Positions 10,963 to 24,414 are shown, counted from the stretch's first letter. The stretch: 64,000 nt of DNA from Stereum hirsutum FP-91666 SS1 (GCF_000264905.1 NW_006763135.1:349676-413675), one strand, 5' to 3'. Numbers and translations: made by a program. Notes: generated from the sequence alone by a model not told the origin.

Positions 10963-12328
10963 TTACTCATCAGCCAAGGGTGACTTCTTGGCAGGCGTGC
11001 GAGGGACGCTCATGGCGGATCCTAGCACAGAACCCCCGTTGTCCAGCCTGTCCGCACCCAACGCATACATAGGGAACCCCTGCCCTCCTGTTTCGATAGA
11101 TCTAGCAGCTGAGTTTGTGCGAGAGTGGGTTTTATTCTTCAAAAACGACGGTGAACCGGGGAGGGTAGAACCACTCATAAGGGCGGTGCCCGTCTGGTGT
11201 GTCCACGCACGTCCGCGCGCAACGCGAAGCAGAATGAGCTCTGGGGCGATGCACTATTGAGAAATATCATGAGATGTGGCCAGACATTAGATGTGACGAC
11301 AGCCACAGCGTACCATAACCTGTCCTAAGATCGGGAGGACTATGTTCTGAACGTTGCTGTTACGCGCGTAGCAGATGATGAAGATCATGCCGGTGATGGA
11401 ATAAAGGGCGGCGGATTCGATGATCATGGCAGAAATGGAAGTATAGGTACGAGCATGAGAGGGGCTGAGCGCCATTTTGACTTGTTTTGTGAGAGATAGA
11501 AGGCGGTACACAATGATGAGGGTGACCAAGATATTGAGTGCGATAGAGAGCGACCAGTATGGCACCGCGAACGCGACTGCCGTCTGAGACCAAAGACTTG
11601 CGCCTGGCTGAGACGTCTGGTATATCGTCAAAATGGATAGTGCTGTGTGAGTGCTAGTATCAGTGAGAATGCCCCTGTAGGACAAAGAAAGGGACGAACC
11701 AGTCGAAGCCATAAACGAGAGTAAAGGAAGAACCAATATATAGTAGTTGTAACTCCAGATGATCCAGAGGCGATATATCTACAAAAGACATCGAGAAAAT
11801 GGCATGGTGGTTATACGACGTGCGTATGAAGGAAAGGACAATACAGCTTACCATCATGGCATCAGCCAAGAAATTAGAGAATATGTACGCCGCGTTTCCA
11901 ACAATGTTGACCGGTGTGGTGTAGTCTTCTGCCAACCACGCGTTCGGTCCTCCAGGAATATTGCGATCATCGATCCACATCATCTGGCTGAACTTCGTAT
12001 TGCAAGCTATGTTGATAGTGCCCAGGACGAAAAGTGCGCTAATGAAGATCAAAAACCCCCAGTGAAGACGCGCCGATGGGGTCTGCAGGCCACGCATGAA
12101 ATATACGGCGACAGCGAATACCGAGGCGTGTATTCCTACAGGATGTAAGAGTCAGCAAGGCGGCAACAAGGATATGCATACGGAATACTGTCGTTGTTGA
12201 CAATAGGAAGCTGGGAGCTAGTACTCACCGTATGCTACACCGCCAACGAACATGCCTGCGAAGTTGGAGCGTTCCAGCCAAAGATCAGCTGGACCTTCGC
12301 CTGGTGGAGCATACTGCGGATTAGACAT
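10963..12328 (-). CDS. Seven-transmembrane basidiomycete membrane protein
   Basis: This is a complete member of the same family as the gene at the left edge. It starts MSNPQYAPPGEGPADLW at 12328. In order it shows GMFVGGVAYG, VYFM, FLIFISALFVLGTINI, NIVGNAAYIFSN, LYRLWIIW, PLLSFMAST, YWSLSIALNILVTLIIVYRLL, and ISAMIIESAALYSITGMIFIICYA, then a Ser/Thr-rich cytoplasmic tail of about 90 residues ending at 10963. Typical family anchors are YR-W-IIW after helix 3 and the IIESAALYS helix late in the protein. About six short introns interrupt it. These proteins are receptor-like in topology, but their ligands and signalling partners are not established. Confidence 0.85.
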
Positions 12329-13358
12329 GTTTGCTGAGTGGGCGGTTATGGAGTTGGGAAAACAGAGTGAAAGCGACCTCCAAGGCCGCTAATAAGCCTG
12401 ATATCGGGCTGAAACGCTACTGAGATCATAGCGATTTTGGACTGTGTAAATTTAGCAGAAAAGAGCGTGATTTACGTCCAGAGCTAGTAGTTAAACTAGT
12501 TGGTGAGCGCCACAGCGATGGGTATCAGACGAATTCCAAAAGCAAGGCTTCGACCGTGACCGTGCGCGGAGACAGTAGTCTTCTCCAAGTATTCTCCCTA
12601 ACACGGGAGACTAAATATGGGATACAAGTTGCCGCCCATTTCTAGAATCAGAACCATGGCAGCCGCCACATTCCAAGACATTTGGCAGAATTCGGTATCA
12701 AAATACAGTGCGAGCGTAGAGCGGGATTGTTCAGAAAGCATGGAGGAGCATGGAAGACAGCAAGCAAAGAGCAACTGCCACGAGGAGACCACGGTACCGA
12801 CTTTGGACGAGAGTTGAAACTCCGCCTGGACTGATCTTACGCCGCAATGTGTGGCGCCGTTTAGGTGGCGATAGCATGCCAGAAAGCCGCCCCCGAAGAT
12901 CGCACTCGACTGGCCTAGAGTGCAACAATAAAACGATGATGTTCGCATCGCTTCAACTTCGCATCATGATGTATAAACAGAAATAAGTATCTCCGACTCC
13001 AGGCACCTTAGACCTCAACGGTGAGTAAGTACTCGCCGCAGCGGTTGCGCAACTTTTCGTTCCATACATTCTTGTTCCATCAATCGCAAGATGCAGGAGC
13101 GCAGGACATCCATCCTCGCACTGATCCAATTGATGGCTAAAAAAGTCCCAGGTAACACATTCCTATCTGGTGATTATCATACTGAAAATCTACCCCCGCA
13201 GCGAACAGTTCGCAATCTACGAAACCCCAATGCGCTGCACCCTCGGCCTATGCTATCTCTCAGCGCAAGGTTAACGATTGTCTTTGTTATCGTCATCAAT
13301 CATGGTCCATGCACACGATCGAAGTAGCTCTTACTTACTGTGATAGGCACGCGTAAAT
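12329..13358. other. Intergenic, mostly unexplained
   Basis: A 116-codon minus-strand frame at 12598-12948 ends with TEFCQMSWNVAAAMVLI, faintly like the FSQMMWID segment of the adjacent seven-helix gene. It may be a decayed fragment or chance. Nothing else is supported. Confidence 0.35.
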
Positions 13359-13604
13359 TCAGTAGCAAGGCATACGACGCTCCAAAGCGACGGCTTCCGC
13401 CGCAAGATCAGCATAAGGACCTAATAGCGCACACTCTCAGTCATCAAGGGGTTTTCTTGTAAATGAGAATACAGAGATGCAAGGAGGCTTACAGTCGATT
13501 TTCACCGTTCCGTCTTCTGAGAAGTGCTTGAGTGGTACGGCGAGGGCCAGGGGCAATACAAGTACAACGGCAACAAAAAGCGACCTGATGGATGAGAATT
13601 GCAT
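13359..13604 (-). CDS. Short secreted peptide precursor with a dibasic cleavage site
   Basis: Two exons (13493-13604 and 13359-13420) are separated by a 72 bp GTAAGC...TTAG intron and encode 57 residues. Residues 1-22 are a clear signal peptide: MQFSSIRSLF, then a Val/Leu/Ala core ending ALA-VP. The propeptide of about 30 residues is followed by ERR and the four-residue C-terminus MPCY. The dibasic RR is a candidate site for a Kex2-type protease. The protein has only two cysteines. The layout (signal, acidic/alanine-rich spacer, basic site, very short tail) resembles fungal secreted peptide precursors. No known hormone or RiPP sequence is recognised, and no modifying enzyme gene lies beside it. 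Expression is unproven, and chance is not excluded at this size. Confidence 0.5.
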
Positions 13605-14369
13605 GATGTACTAATCTCGTACGGGGCTTTGTGAGGGATGCTCACCGGACGGGGCTAAGAGTATGGCAGGTTTTGCACTGCGAATCTTTATGTACACATC
13701 CCTCTTCGGCTCGTGCGTTGTGGTAAATCATGTGTGTCTATGTTCAATTGAACACCACGGTCTGCGGAGATCAACCTCATTTGAAGTCCTGAAAGGCACC
13801 CTACAGTCGAAGCTTTTGTATCTGCCATTGGATGATAACATCGCCCTAGTAGGGGCTTGTGGCTAAGGGAGAATCGTTACGGTCCACTGAGGTTCCATAC
13901 ACCCCCGCTTCGATTCCTTCCTAAAGAAGACGTCCCCCCAGCGTCTACGCCAAGTTTTATAAAGAAACGGTATTCTGCGCTTCTGATTAATGGGTGCTGA
14001 GGTCCACCAATAGTTATTAGCTAACTCGGCACTGAATTGAAGCAGAAGCCAGGGGGACTTACCTCGGGAAAAGTCGTCGACCGCTGTGTCTCGAGCCTGC
14101 AGCGGCGACTCATGGGCGATAGATATAGAAGTCACAATATCAAGTCTGAGTTTCAACACATAGCCATCTAGGTCCGTTGCAGTCACCAGGCTTCAGAGTT
14201 GTTCCTTCGACGGGTTTCATCAGAGTCACCGTAAAATAGCATAATCTCAAGAAACGAGGCCAAAATAAAAGATTATAATTAAGCGAACCTATACAAAGCG
14301 GGAGGATATCAACTGAGAAGGATGGGAAGAGGAACAAAAGAATAAATCCAATCAAAAGTCCACAATCCG
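13605..14369. other. Intergenic upstream of peptide gene and 3' flank of SEC7
   Basis: A 107-codon minus-strand frame at 13863-14186 has no domain character. The part next to 14370 is likely SEC7 3' UTR. Confidence 0.5.
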
Positions 14370-17300
14370 TCATGAGTCCAGAATGCCTTGCAATCGTCCA
14401 GCGCGAACAAAATAGTCTCTAAGGCCCTCCCGTATCTGTGGGGAGGTCTCACGGGCGATGAGCTCCGCGGCCAAGGGATAAATGGCGGACAGGTATCTCA
14501 TGAACTACAGAAGCGCCATGAATTAGTCTCACTTGTACAGTATGGAGTAGGTTTGTGGTACTTACGGCCTTGTCGTCGAACCGACAGAAACCATGGAGGA
14601 TCTCTCCAACCACCGGTGTCCAGGCGGCGATGTTTTTTGCTTGCGTATCCGACCGCAATTTGGTATAGTCCTGAAGCACGCCAAGACCAAGCCTGTCGAG
14701 CCCAAGATTAGCTATAACTCGAGCAACTTGACCGGAAGGATCTGCTCACGGCAATAGTCGCTCGGCAACTTGCGGCCTGGCCGCTTGGTGTTCTGGCCGA
14801 GGATCGTAGTACATGCGCAATAGAACGTGAACGAGGGTTGAAGCACTACTTGACTCTTGCTTGAGAAGGTTAGGTAGGTGCTTCATGAAACCTAAATATC
14901 GCCTTGAATACACAGGTAAACAGTAAGTCAGACAATCACGTACCAACTCGCCACAGCCCAGTACGCAACTCCTTGTCTTCGTTGAACATCCGAGCGAACT
15001 GATAACTGTGGTCCAGCACACCCATCAAGCGTAAAAGATGCTCGGGCGGGATGGTGCTATACACCTCGCTATTCCGCAGAAGATCGTTCGTGGTCTCGAT
15101 GAGGAGTAGCTGGAGAACACATTTGACAATGATCTGCTTGAATATCCGTCGTCGGTCATTGAGATTCGATCGGACGTTCATTTTTTGACTATCGTGGAGG
15201 GACGGTGATAGTGGTGCGGGAAGGATTGTCTCGCCATTCGAGTCTAAATGAACCCTATCAGCAGGTGAAGACCGAACAGGGAGAAGAGGACTTATTACCT
15301 GTGGAATCATGTGGTTCAGGCGACCCGCTATCAATTTCCACCCGAAGACTTTCGTCGAAGAGTTGATGAGGCGTCGTGGTCTTGAACAACTTGACGAATG
15401 TAGTCGCCACACGCTCCCAACGAGCCGCACTGAGTTTCTTGACATTGTTCTCCAGGAGCTGCTGCAGACACGAAGTTCCGATCCGCGCAAGCGTGTCGTT
15501 TTCTGTCACCAGAATATGTTAGCAAAGAGCGAAAAAGACGAGGTGAATAAATACATACCTTGACAGATACAAACACAAAGGAGATCAAGAAGACCATCCA
15601 GGAAACGTTCGAGGATCTCGAAGTAGTAGGTGTAGAGATCGATCAAGTCCCGCAGCGCCTGTATCATAGTCGTCGAAAGCCAGACACTCATATCCTCCTG
15701 GGTACTGAACCGTGAAAGGTCCTGGCTGGACTTGAGGACGGCAAAGATGGGGAAGAGCAGCTCCTGGCAGACGGTATCCCAGAAGTCCACGGGGAAGGCA
15801 GCACCGTAGGTCTTCAGAGTGCTGAACAGCGAATCTAGTGCTCTAGAGTGAATAGAAAGCACATTAGCGGGGTCCATCAGATCACAAAGACGATAGTACT
15901 CACAACCGCCGCACTTCGAGGTCCTCTCCGTTCATGATGACGTCGTAGAAACTGAACAACACGGGGAACCAATACTTAATCATGGGATCGTCCGTAACAC
16001 CATCCGCTGGGCCACCCGCCTCCGTCAAGCCACACTCAGGCGTAACGAGCATGACCGGGATCACTCCACGAAGCATCGCGATAGCGAGCAAGCTGATCTT
16101 CTGGTACTTGCTGACTTTGCAGAAGTCGGTGATGCAGACGGTGAGATCGGCGAAAGAGCCATATCGAACGATGCTGGCGAAGTGCTCCTTGTTCAGACGG
16201 GTGACGATCTCGAAGGCGGAGCTCGTTATCCGCTCTGTATGCTAAATCAGCATCGTACCACGAGACGAATGCCAGATAACGCACCAGTGAGGACCTTCGA
16301 CGCAGCTGAAAACACGCCGAACATCGTCCGCCAACCTGACCGCATATTCTGCACACGCGCCTGGATCATCTGCTGAAGACATTGGAGGACCTACAACGAC
16401 ATGGGTGGATCAATATTAAGGTTTGCTTGGAAAATATAGTGAGACGTACCAATTCGCGAATATCCGGGTTCTGGTTATGAGTCATGGTATATTCGAACGG
16501 CTTGAGAAAGTCCTTCTGGAACTTGAAATGCGTGAGTTCCTCCTTCTCCAAGAACCGCATCGCGAGCTGTCGTAGGGAATCGAGAGCGAAGAACCCGACG
16601 TGCGGATTGCTGTGACAACAACACTGGAAGGATATCAGATAGTTGGTAAAGAAAGGAAGAAAAGACCGTGAACGCACCTGGTTGAAGTGTTCGCCCAGAA
16701 TATCCCAAATATTCGACCACTCGAGACGGATACGACTCATGTTGTAGTACGAGATCTCGACAAGCTTCTGAAGACTGAACAGTCGAGGGTGCTGAGATAG
16801 ACCGGAAGACTGGATCTCCTCCCAAGAGATATCGCACAGAGCTTGGACGAAGTCAATGATCGCGGTCTACGGTAACTTTAGCATATTGTCATGGGGAGAA
16901 CTGAAAGGAAAAGGACGTACTCCGGACAGATAACCGCTAAGAGAGAAGACCATGTCAGCCGCAACAGTGATATGCGTCGAACGGCTCTCATTCGCCAGCT
17001 CCTCATTTGGAAGCTTGCGCGGTTTCCTGTTCAAATACACCCTGTTTAACCAACTTCCACTCAGAGTCTAAATCGAAAGACTCACCCTTTCCGACTATCC
17101 GGAATATCGACCCCGCTACTAATGAGCTGCATATGTTCCAACTGACTCACACACGAAAGCACCTCATGCCACGACCCCTTCAAATTATTCCCCTCCGTCA
17201 CCGCAATGTCCAACAACGTCTTGATCGCCTCCATATTCTTCGCCTTCATCTCACCCAAGTTGTTCAAAAACGTGAACTTAGCGAGCGTCGTCACGAACGC

Positions 17301-20300
17301 GTTACGCTCCAACTCGAGGTCGAAGAAGCAGACGATGCGGATCGCGCTCTTGAACCCGTCAAGACATAGCTCGACGGTCTCCATATCGTCGGTTTCTTGC
17401 AGTGGGCCGGAAATTCCGGCGAGGAAGGGGATCCAGGCGACTTCGAACATGGGACGGACGTGGACGAAGTGCGAGGCACTGTAAAACTGGTCTTCCGTCC
17501 GGGCCCCTCTGCGCTGCGAGCGCATCATGGTCTTGAACAGAGCCTGACCCACGAGATAACCATTAACCTCAACCGACGTGAAGAAATTATTAAAAGAGAT
17601 GTGACGAACCTCAGTCTTGTTGATCATCCCGCTGGACTGCAGCATGTACTGCTCCCTTTGCAGATCCCTCCCCACAGTCGCCAAAGCGTTGGCGATTCCA
17701 GTACCCGTGGGGGCTACACCTGCCGCAATGCTCGCGTCGACCTCATCCTTCATCCTGATCTCGTTGTTCACGATATCGTCGTATATCGCGTGCAGAAGCT
17801 CTTCAGGAAGCGACTGCCCATCGTTGATCCCACGGTTATTCTTCACGAAGTCAGCCTTCGTCATCCGGTTCTTGACTTGAGGATTGTGGGCGTCCGTGTT
17901 GAGCATGATGACGGAGAACGAAAGGATATATGCGGTATCTGTACGAAGTTGGGCACATTTCCAGTCAAAGCAAATAGGAGAGGAGACAAGCCAAACTCAC
18001 CAGCGTTGGCGAACGTCGAGTTCGCGTTGCCCTCGATGTATCGTTCCGCAAACTTCAACAAGAACCGATCGATCTTCTGTGCTTCGCCGGGGAGACGGAA
18101 GGCCTGCAAGAATGCCCGAAGAGCATCGACGAAAGGCATATTGCGGAGGTCAATCAGGTCAACGAAGGCATGCATGGTCGCAATGTGCTCGTCGTCGCTG
18201 AATTAAAGGATGATGGTCAGAACGCAAACGGAGCTAATGGAGTCGAGTGAGGACGTACCCTTCGCCGAGATACTCGCCGATCATGGTCTTGCTAAGCCCA
18301 TCCGTGTTCAAGAGGAACCTCGCGATATCCTGCGGTTCCTTGCTCGGAATGAAGCCCGTCTCGATCAAGAACGAGATGCCCTACGCCACCGCCACACAGG
18401 TCAACAATGTGCAACAGAGCTGAAAACAGAGCACAACATACCCTCTTTGGCTTGAAATTGAACTTCTTGATCCCTTCCAACAACGTCGTCTTCTTCTGCT
18501 TCGCGCTCTCGAACCTACTCGGGTCATCCTCCGCCAACGCCCCCGCCCCATACACATCCGGCGTATTCGCCCTCGTCGACCCGCTCATATCCGTCGCCGC
18601 CCCATTACTCGCTCCGTTGGCCCCATTCGCAGCCACAGCAGCCATGCTCAACCTCTCCATCGACTGCGACTGCGACTGATCCGGCGAAATCCCCTCCGCC
18701 ATGCTCCCGCTCGCACTCCCCCTCCTCTCCCTGTCCCTATCCTCCGACATCGCCTCACCCCTCGCCGAAGCCGACGAAGCTCTCGCCTCCTTCGCCACAT
18801 CAGCCGCGCTCTTCCCCGACGCCGTGCCCCAAGCCACCAAAGACCTCAGAACGGCGACCAGAGACTCGAGCCCCTGTCGTCGGAGCTGCTGTTCAGACTG
18901 TCCGAGCGTCGTGGTGTCGAGAGATCCGGGGACCGAGAGTGCGGATGTGCTGAGAGAGGGAGCAATGTTGGAGTTGTGGTTGTGTTGTGATTTGGTGGGG
19001 TGGAGACCGGGACTCGCGGTGGGGTCGTTGGCGGTGCGTTGGGAGGCGGCGGAGATCGACGCGGCAGCGATCTTCGTGAGGATATTCATGAGGCTTCGCG
19101 TATAGTTAGTTAGTCGCGGTCATGCTAACAGTACCTACAAATGTGGAACTCACTGCTCGTAGATATTGTCAATCGCCTTGCTGTCGCAGTCGTAGTTCAA
19201 GAATATCTCGACGAGAGCCTGGGGGTCTTGACACAACCTGGACAACATCCCCAGAATAACAGACTTCTGCTTCAACGTCGACGTCTTCAACTCCAACACC
19301 GGGATGAAAATCTCATGGAACAGAACCCCAATCTCTTTCTACAAACAGCGTTTCATATCAGAGTTGCGTCCCTATTTCACAGCAGGAAACGAGAAAACGA
19401 GAGGATATATGCGCACCTTCAGCTTCGTCCTCAAGCCCGAAAGTACCCTCCAGAAGATCTCCACGCTAACCTCGAATACCTGCGGCACCGGGCTGACCGC
19501 GTTCCGACTGAGCGTCAAACACAAGTATTGGTTCGCCATCTGGATGAACGGGACCGGGTCTCGAGAGCTGCTGGAATAGACCATCGAGTATGGGTTGACG
19601 AAGATGTCCATGTGGGAGTTGAGGATGATGAGGACCATGTGTAATGAGAGGAGTTTCGATCGCATGCCGTGGGACTTCATTTCACGTTCGCTAGTGCGGT
19701 GCAGATGTTAGTGTGTTTTTGGTTGAGAGCAGAGGGCAAAAGGCTAAAAAATGAGGACATACCTCTCGGTGACGAGAGACTTCATGGTTAGCTTACACAT
19801 TGAGCGGAAGATGAGAAAGGCATCTTTGAGGAAGAGTTCTGACGTTGTCAGTGGCCGATGAGCAGCGTTCAAGCCGGTGTCATGACCATCCGAGGCGTAC
19901 AACCCATCATCCTCCACAATGGCTCTGCGTGAACTATTAGTATCTAAGGTTAAATAGAATTCAAGGGCTAGACTCACGATGCCGATAAAGGCATATTTCC
20001 TGCTTCGCTCGTTTTCACCGTCAACGAACCATTCGGCTCAGGGTGGACATTGCCGTCTGGTTGTGCCTCTCCCTCAGCGGCGGTAGCCGCAGTCCCCTCC
20101 CCACTCTGTTCCTCCGTCGCCTTCTCCTCTCCATTCACAGACTCGTCCGCCACACTCGAAACCTCATCCCTCGAAGACAAAGACTGCGCCTTGCCCGTAT
20201 CCGGCGTCGCAGGCCTAAACGTACTCCTCCTCTTCGGGAACACCGCGCCCTCCATCTCTGCCTTCCCCACCAACGAAGCCGTCGACTCCGTTGCCTCCTT

Positions 20301-21945
20301 CACCAAATCCAACGCAGTCTTACACCTCCCAAAAATGTGATGCACCATCTGCGTCAACCCGCCCTGCGCGACGGTCTGGTTTACCGGGTCTGTGCTCATG
20401 AGGAAGACGTTGTAAACGGTTCGAACGGCTTTGAGGAGCGAGGATTGGTGGACGAGGATGGTGGATGAGAGGACCAGCGCGAGAAGGGCTTTGACGACTT
20501 GGAGGGAGATGGCGTCTGCAGTGGTTTCGGTGTGGCATTGGGTGATGGTGTGTACGACGAGGTCAATTAGGGACGGTTCGGGAAGGTTTGGAGGGTGTGC
20601 GCTCGAGATTGAAGCGCGACCGTTCAGAGTCGGAGACGGGGGTGGCGAGGGTAGCGAGATGGGTTGTGGTGAAGGGTTCGTCTCGACGAAGAAAGAGTAT
20701 GAAATGAGCTTGGAGATGCAGTCCAAGCTGGCGATGATGAGTTTCTCGTTGCGTGTTTCGCAAGCCAGTCGAAGGGGCTCGAATATCTCGCGAGGCCTAT
20801 CGCCTCCCATTCCTGCTCGAACGAGCTCCAGAGCCCGATGAACGCTCTCGCGAAGAGGTTGTGAACGCTTGGCGTCTCTTGAGGCCTGGATAGCGTCCAG
20901 AGCGGTGGTTATGAGCACGGTGGAGACAGTGTTGCCTTTCGAGATGGTCATAGAGCGCATATGGGAACTGGTCGGAGACATGTTCGCTCCGAGGGAGGTG
21001 GTCGACATGGATGGCGAGGCGATACCATTGCGCGTGAACGTCGAGGACGCCTCGATGGATGAAGGGCGGGAGGCGCGTGAGTCTGGACGACTTTGTCGTC
21101 TAAGTGGTGCACCAGGAGGGACAGGGCCCTTCGCGGGTGGTGTTGGAGGGGCTTGTGGCGATTCAGGAGGAGGCGGTTGCGATGGCTGGTCGTTTGAGGG
21201 TGCCACTAGTGTTTCGGGGCGGATATCCTCGTTCAAGTTGACTGGTTCCAATTCGTAGGTGGTAGAGGGGGCGGGGGTTTGTGCGGCCTATACAAGCAAG
21301 GTATGAGAAATACTGAAAGAAAGGCGCGTTCGAATAGAGAGCGCGAGTTGAGATGCTGCAGCGTTTGGGCCACACTGCTGCTTTCGACAATTCAAAGCTT
21401 GTTGCACAGTGTGCGCCACATTGGCTTGGTTCACAACAATCTTGTGCAAAAGGCGAAGATCAGAGATAATTGAGGACGCACCGAAGGATTCTGGTCCACC
21501 GCTGCCGACTCTGCCGTGTTGACGTTATCCCCATTCTGCTACGCCCGGTTCCAGTGTCAGTTCCAAAGAGCAAAAAGTCACCCAGAGAAACGCACCATAT
21601 TAATCGGGTCCACAGGATCTCGGTTCTCCACTCCAGTAGCTGGCTTATCCTTCCAAGAATATAAGGAACAATAAATGCGCACAGAATACCAGAAAAACAC
21701 ACCTCAGCGGCCTTCTCTACCGTTGCTTCAGGTGCAGCTGCGATAGCGCCCTCAGATGACACCCCGGTCTCTAAAGACTCTGTCGCTTTCTCCAAAATAC
21801 GTTCTCCAGATGCATCGCCATTCGTCTTGCCATCCTGTCCCTCAGCAGCGGTTTCAGTCGGGGTATCCTTCGAGGTTGTGGGTTCGATGTCCAAAGGTAT
21901 CGAGTCTGACGGGGAGACTTTAGGAGAGTTAGCCGGCTCAGCCAT
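14370..21945 (-). CDS. SEC7: SEC7-family ARF guanine-nucleotide exchange factor (large, BIG/Sec7p type)
   Basis: A long many-exon gene encodes a trans-Golgi ARF-GEF. The N-terminus is Ser/Thr/Pro/Glu-rich, followed by the DCB and HUS helical regions (about 21000-18500). The catalytic Sec7 domain runs from about 18390 to 17700. It includes [20 protein letters not shown] with the catalytic glutamate (the 'glutamic finger'), then [20 protein letters not shown], and finally [10 protein letters not shown] and [11 protein letters not shown]. The HDS repeats follow to the C-terminus, whose last exon ends [12 protein letters not shown] at 14370. The large size and the DCB-HUS-Sec7-HDS order separate it from small cytohesin-type GEFs. 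The ATG at 21945 lies in GCCATGG and is preferred; one 13 codons upstream (21984) is in frame. It activates ARF1 for coat recruitment. It is head-to-head with deoxyhypusine synthase, 267 bp apart. Confidence 0.93.
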
Positions 21946-22212
21946 GGCTGATATTCCCTGGGTCGTCGGCGACGATAATGTCACCGTACAGAAGGGACGC
22001 TCGGCGTCGTTGAGGTCGATGTCGGTGAGGATGAGCGCGGTGGCAGTGGCAGACGTGGACTTCTGAATTCAAGCGTTCCGCCAATTCGGCAATTTCCGCA
22101 TCATGCACACCCAACAGGGCGCTTATTGAAATTGTCACTTGTGCCGCTTTGATCTGCTTCTTGGTCCTGCTTTGCTCTGCTTGCCTGACTTTGAACGTTT
22201 GTTTGGATAGAT

Positions 22213-23633
22213 ATGGCTGCGATTCCGTCTGGCGCATCGTCAGCGGTGCTGAAACCGTCTGATCCGGTTCCAGAGGACGCTGTTACCGTCCAGGGCCCAA
22301 ATTTCGACGAGCCTCTAACTCTAGATGCTTTCTTGAGCTCGTACGAGCGTATCGGCTTTCAAGCGAACCATCTAGGAAGGGCTATAAACGTGGTAAACAA
22401 GATGGTGCGTCGGACATTCGACTCTTTATTTTAGCTTTCCTGAAACAGTGTTTAGAGGAAGTGGCGTCTGTCCGACGAGCCCATCGCCGAAGACGAAGAC
22501 GAAGAACTCCGCGATCCCGCCGTCCGTTCGCAAATAAAATGTAACATCTTCCTCGGCTACACCTCCAACCTCATCTCCTCCGGCCTGCGCGAAGTCATCC
22601 TCCATCTCGCCAAACACAAACACGTCTCCTGCCTCGTCACCACCGCCGGCGGCATCGAAGAAGACTTCATAAAATGTCTCGGGAAGACCTACCTCGCTGA
22701 TTTCCACCTCGATGGCGCCGACCTGCGCAAGCGTGGGATGAACAGGATCGGGAATCTGATTGTGCCGAACGATAATTATTGCAAGTTTGAGGATTGGCTG
22801 ATGCCGATACTGGATACGATGCTGGAGGAGCAGAAGGCGAGTGAGGGCAAGATGGTGTGGAGTCCGAGTTCGTTCATTAGGAGGTTAGGGAAGGAGATCA
22901 ACAATGAGGAGTCTGTGTATTATTGGGCATATAAAGTGAATATTATCGCGTTGCCCCATCCCACCGAGTCCCGTGTGCATGAGCTGAGTTTTCGTGTCTT
23001 TTGTCAACGTGGTTTTGTGGCGTAGAACGATATCCCTGTGTTCTGTCCCGCGCTGACTGATGGGTCCATCGGAGACATGATATACTTCCATTCATTCAAG
23101 AACCCGGGATTGGTGCTCGATATCGTACAGGATATACGGGCTCTGAACGAGCGAGCGCGTATGTCGAAGAAGGCCGGTATGATCATCCTTGGCGGAGGTG
23201 TCTGCAAGCACCAGATAGCCAACGCCATGCTCATCGTGAGTGACACCTTATACCTTCATCATCTGTCGATATGTGGCGACTTATGCAAATCTTCTTGCTT
23301 AGCGCAATGGTGCAGATTACTCTGTCTACATCGTACGTTCCCAGCGTTTGCTTGCACCAGTATATCTCCCCAATCAATTTTTATCCGCATAGAACACCGG
23401 TCAAGAATTCGACGGATCCGACTCTGGTGCTCGTCCAGACGAGGCCGTCTCCTGGGGAAAGATTCGAGCCGGCTCAGAGTCTGTTAAAGTATGCACCCTC
23501 TCCTTTCTTCCTTCCTTCCTCTCCTCGTATTGTAATCTGACGTACCGGAATGCAGGTCTTCGCAGACGCCACACTCGTCTTCCCGATGCTCGTCGCTGCC
23601 ACATTTGCGCAGGACGCTCCTGGTCGACGGTAG
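22213..23633 (+). CDS. DYS1: Deoxyhypusine synthase
   Basis: This enzyme transfers the aminobutyl group of spermidine to a lysine of eIF5A, the first step of hypusine formation, in the cytosol with NAD. At least six exons are visible, with junctions near 22404/22456, 22938/23024, after NAMLI, after DYSVYI, and after ESVK. Conserved blocks appear in order: [116 protein letters not shown] and GKIRAG. The lysine in WGKIR is the family's active-site residue forming the imine intermediate. The C-terminus is [18 protein letters not shown]. The length (about 370 residues) matches the family. Confidence 0.96.
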
Positions 23634-24406
23634 CCATGTAGACTGAACGGACGGTTCCGCAGTGAAGATATTACTACTTGGTGCGCACACGCTTCGGGCA
23701 GGTCGATTCTGACCACGATTTCTGACGGTTCTACGTTGCGCGACAGTTGTACAATGGTTCAAAAACCCTCTGGGGTCAAAAATGTATCCACCACCGCTCT
23801 AGACTTACAACAACGATAGAATACCATCATGGTATTCTTAATCACTGGTTTGTTGTCCAATAGATCGCCACATGTGGCGCATGTCTTGTCTTGATCGTGT
23901 TGGTCTACTCGCGTCGCACCCCGTACGATTCTTTCCTGGACCATTTGCATACCCTGAAACAGCACTCTGTATCAGCCTCAGCTCAGTTGAGAACCATTGG
24001 TGGCGACAATTCTCGCCTGCTGAATCAAATCCGATGATCTGGCGCTGCGCTTACCCGGTTCACCTTCTTCCATCGCCCCGGAAGCGGGGTAACGTTCTTT
24101 ATCTAACACTTGTGACCCTCTCCAGCGCCTCCTAGTAATACATCAGGTACACTCCCACCCTCGCTGAGGTCCGGTGTGGTCATTGTCCAGAAACATGGTA
24201 ACAATGAAATCAGCTGGTATACTGCTCCCAATGACGGGGACCACAGCACGTCAGCATACATCCCCCAAGCCCTATCCGATTCTTCTCATACACCTCTGAT
24301 CTAGACACCATTCACATCGAGGTTAGTCCCTTCAGCGCGCGCTTGGTTCTAGCGCCTATCCATTCCGATGTCGCTTCGAATCCGGAGTGGGAAGCCTTAC
24401 ACATAA
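23634..24406. other. Intergenic, nothing recognised
   Basis: This contains the 3' flank of deoxyhypusine synthase and the upstream region of the oxidoreductase. I see no convincing exon. Confidence 0.6.
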
Positions 24407-24414
24407 TATAAAAG
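24407..24414 (+). promoter_or_regulatory. TATA box of the FAD oxidoreductase gene
   Basis: TATAAAAG lies 61 bp before the ATG at 24468. Confidence 0.55.

Noticed and set aside
12598..12948. 116-codon minus-strand frame with a short likeness to the seven-helix family
   Set aside because: Only about ten residues resemble FSQMMWID and context; no helices in order and no splice structure, so it is not called as a gene.
13863..14186. 107-codon minus-strand frame as a gene
   Set aside because: No domain, odd composition, and it lies in the expected SEC7 3' flank.
22426..22707. Acidic Gly/Asp/Val-rich minus-strand frame
   Set aside because: It is antisense to a conserved exon of deoxyhypusine synthase.
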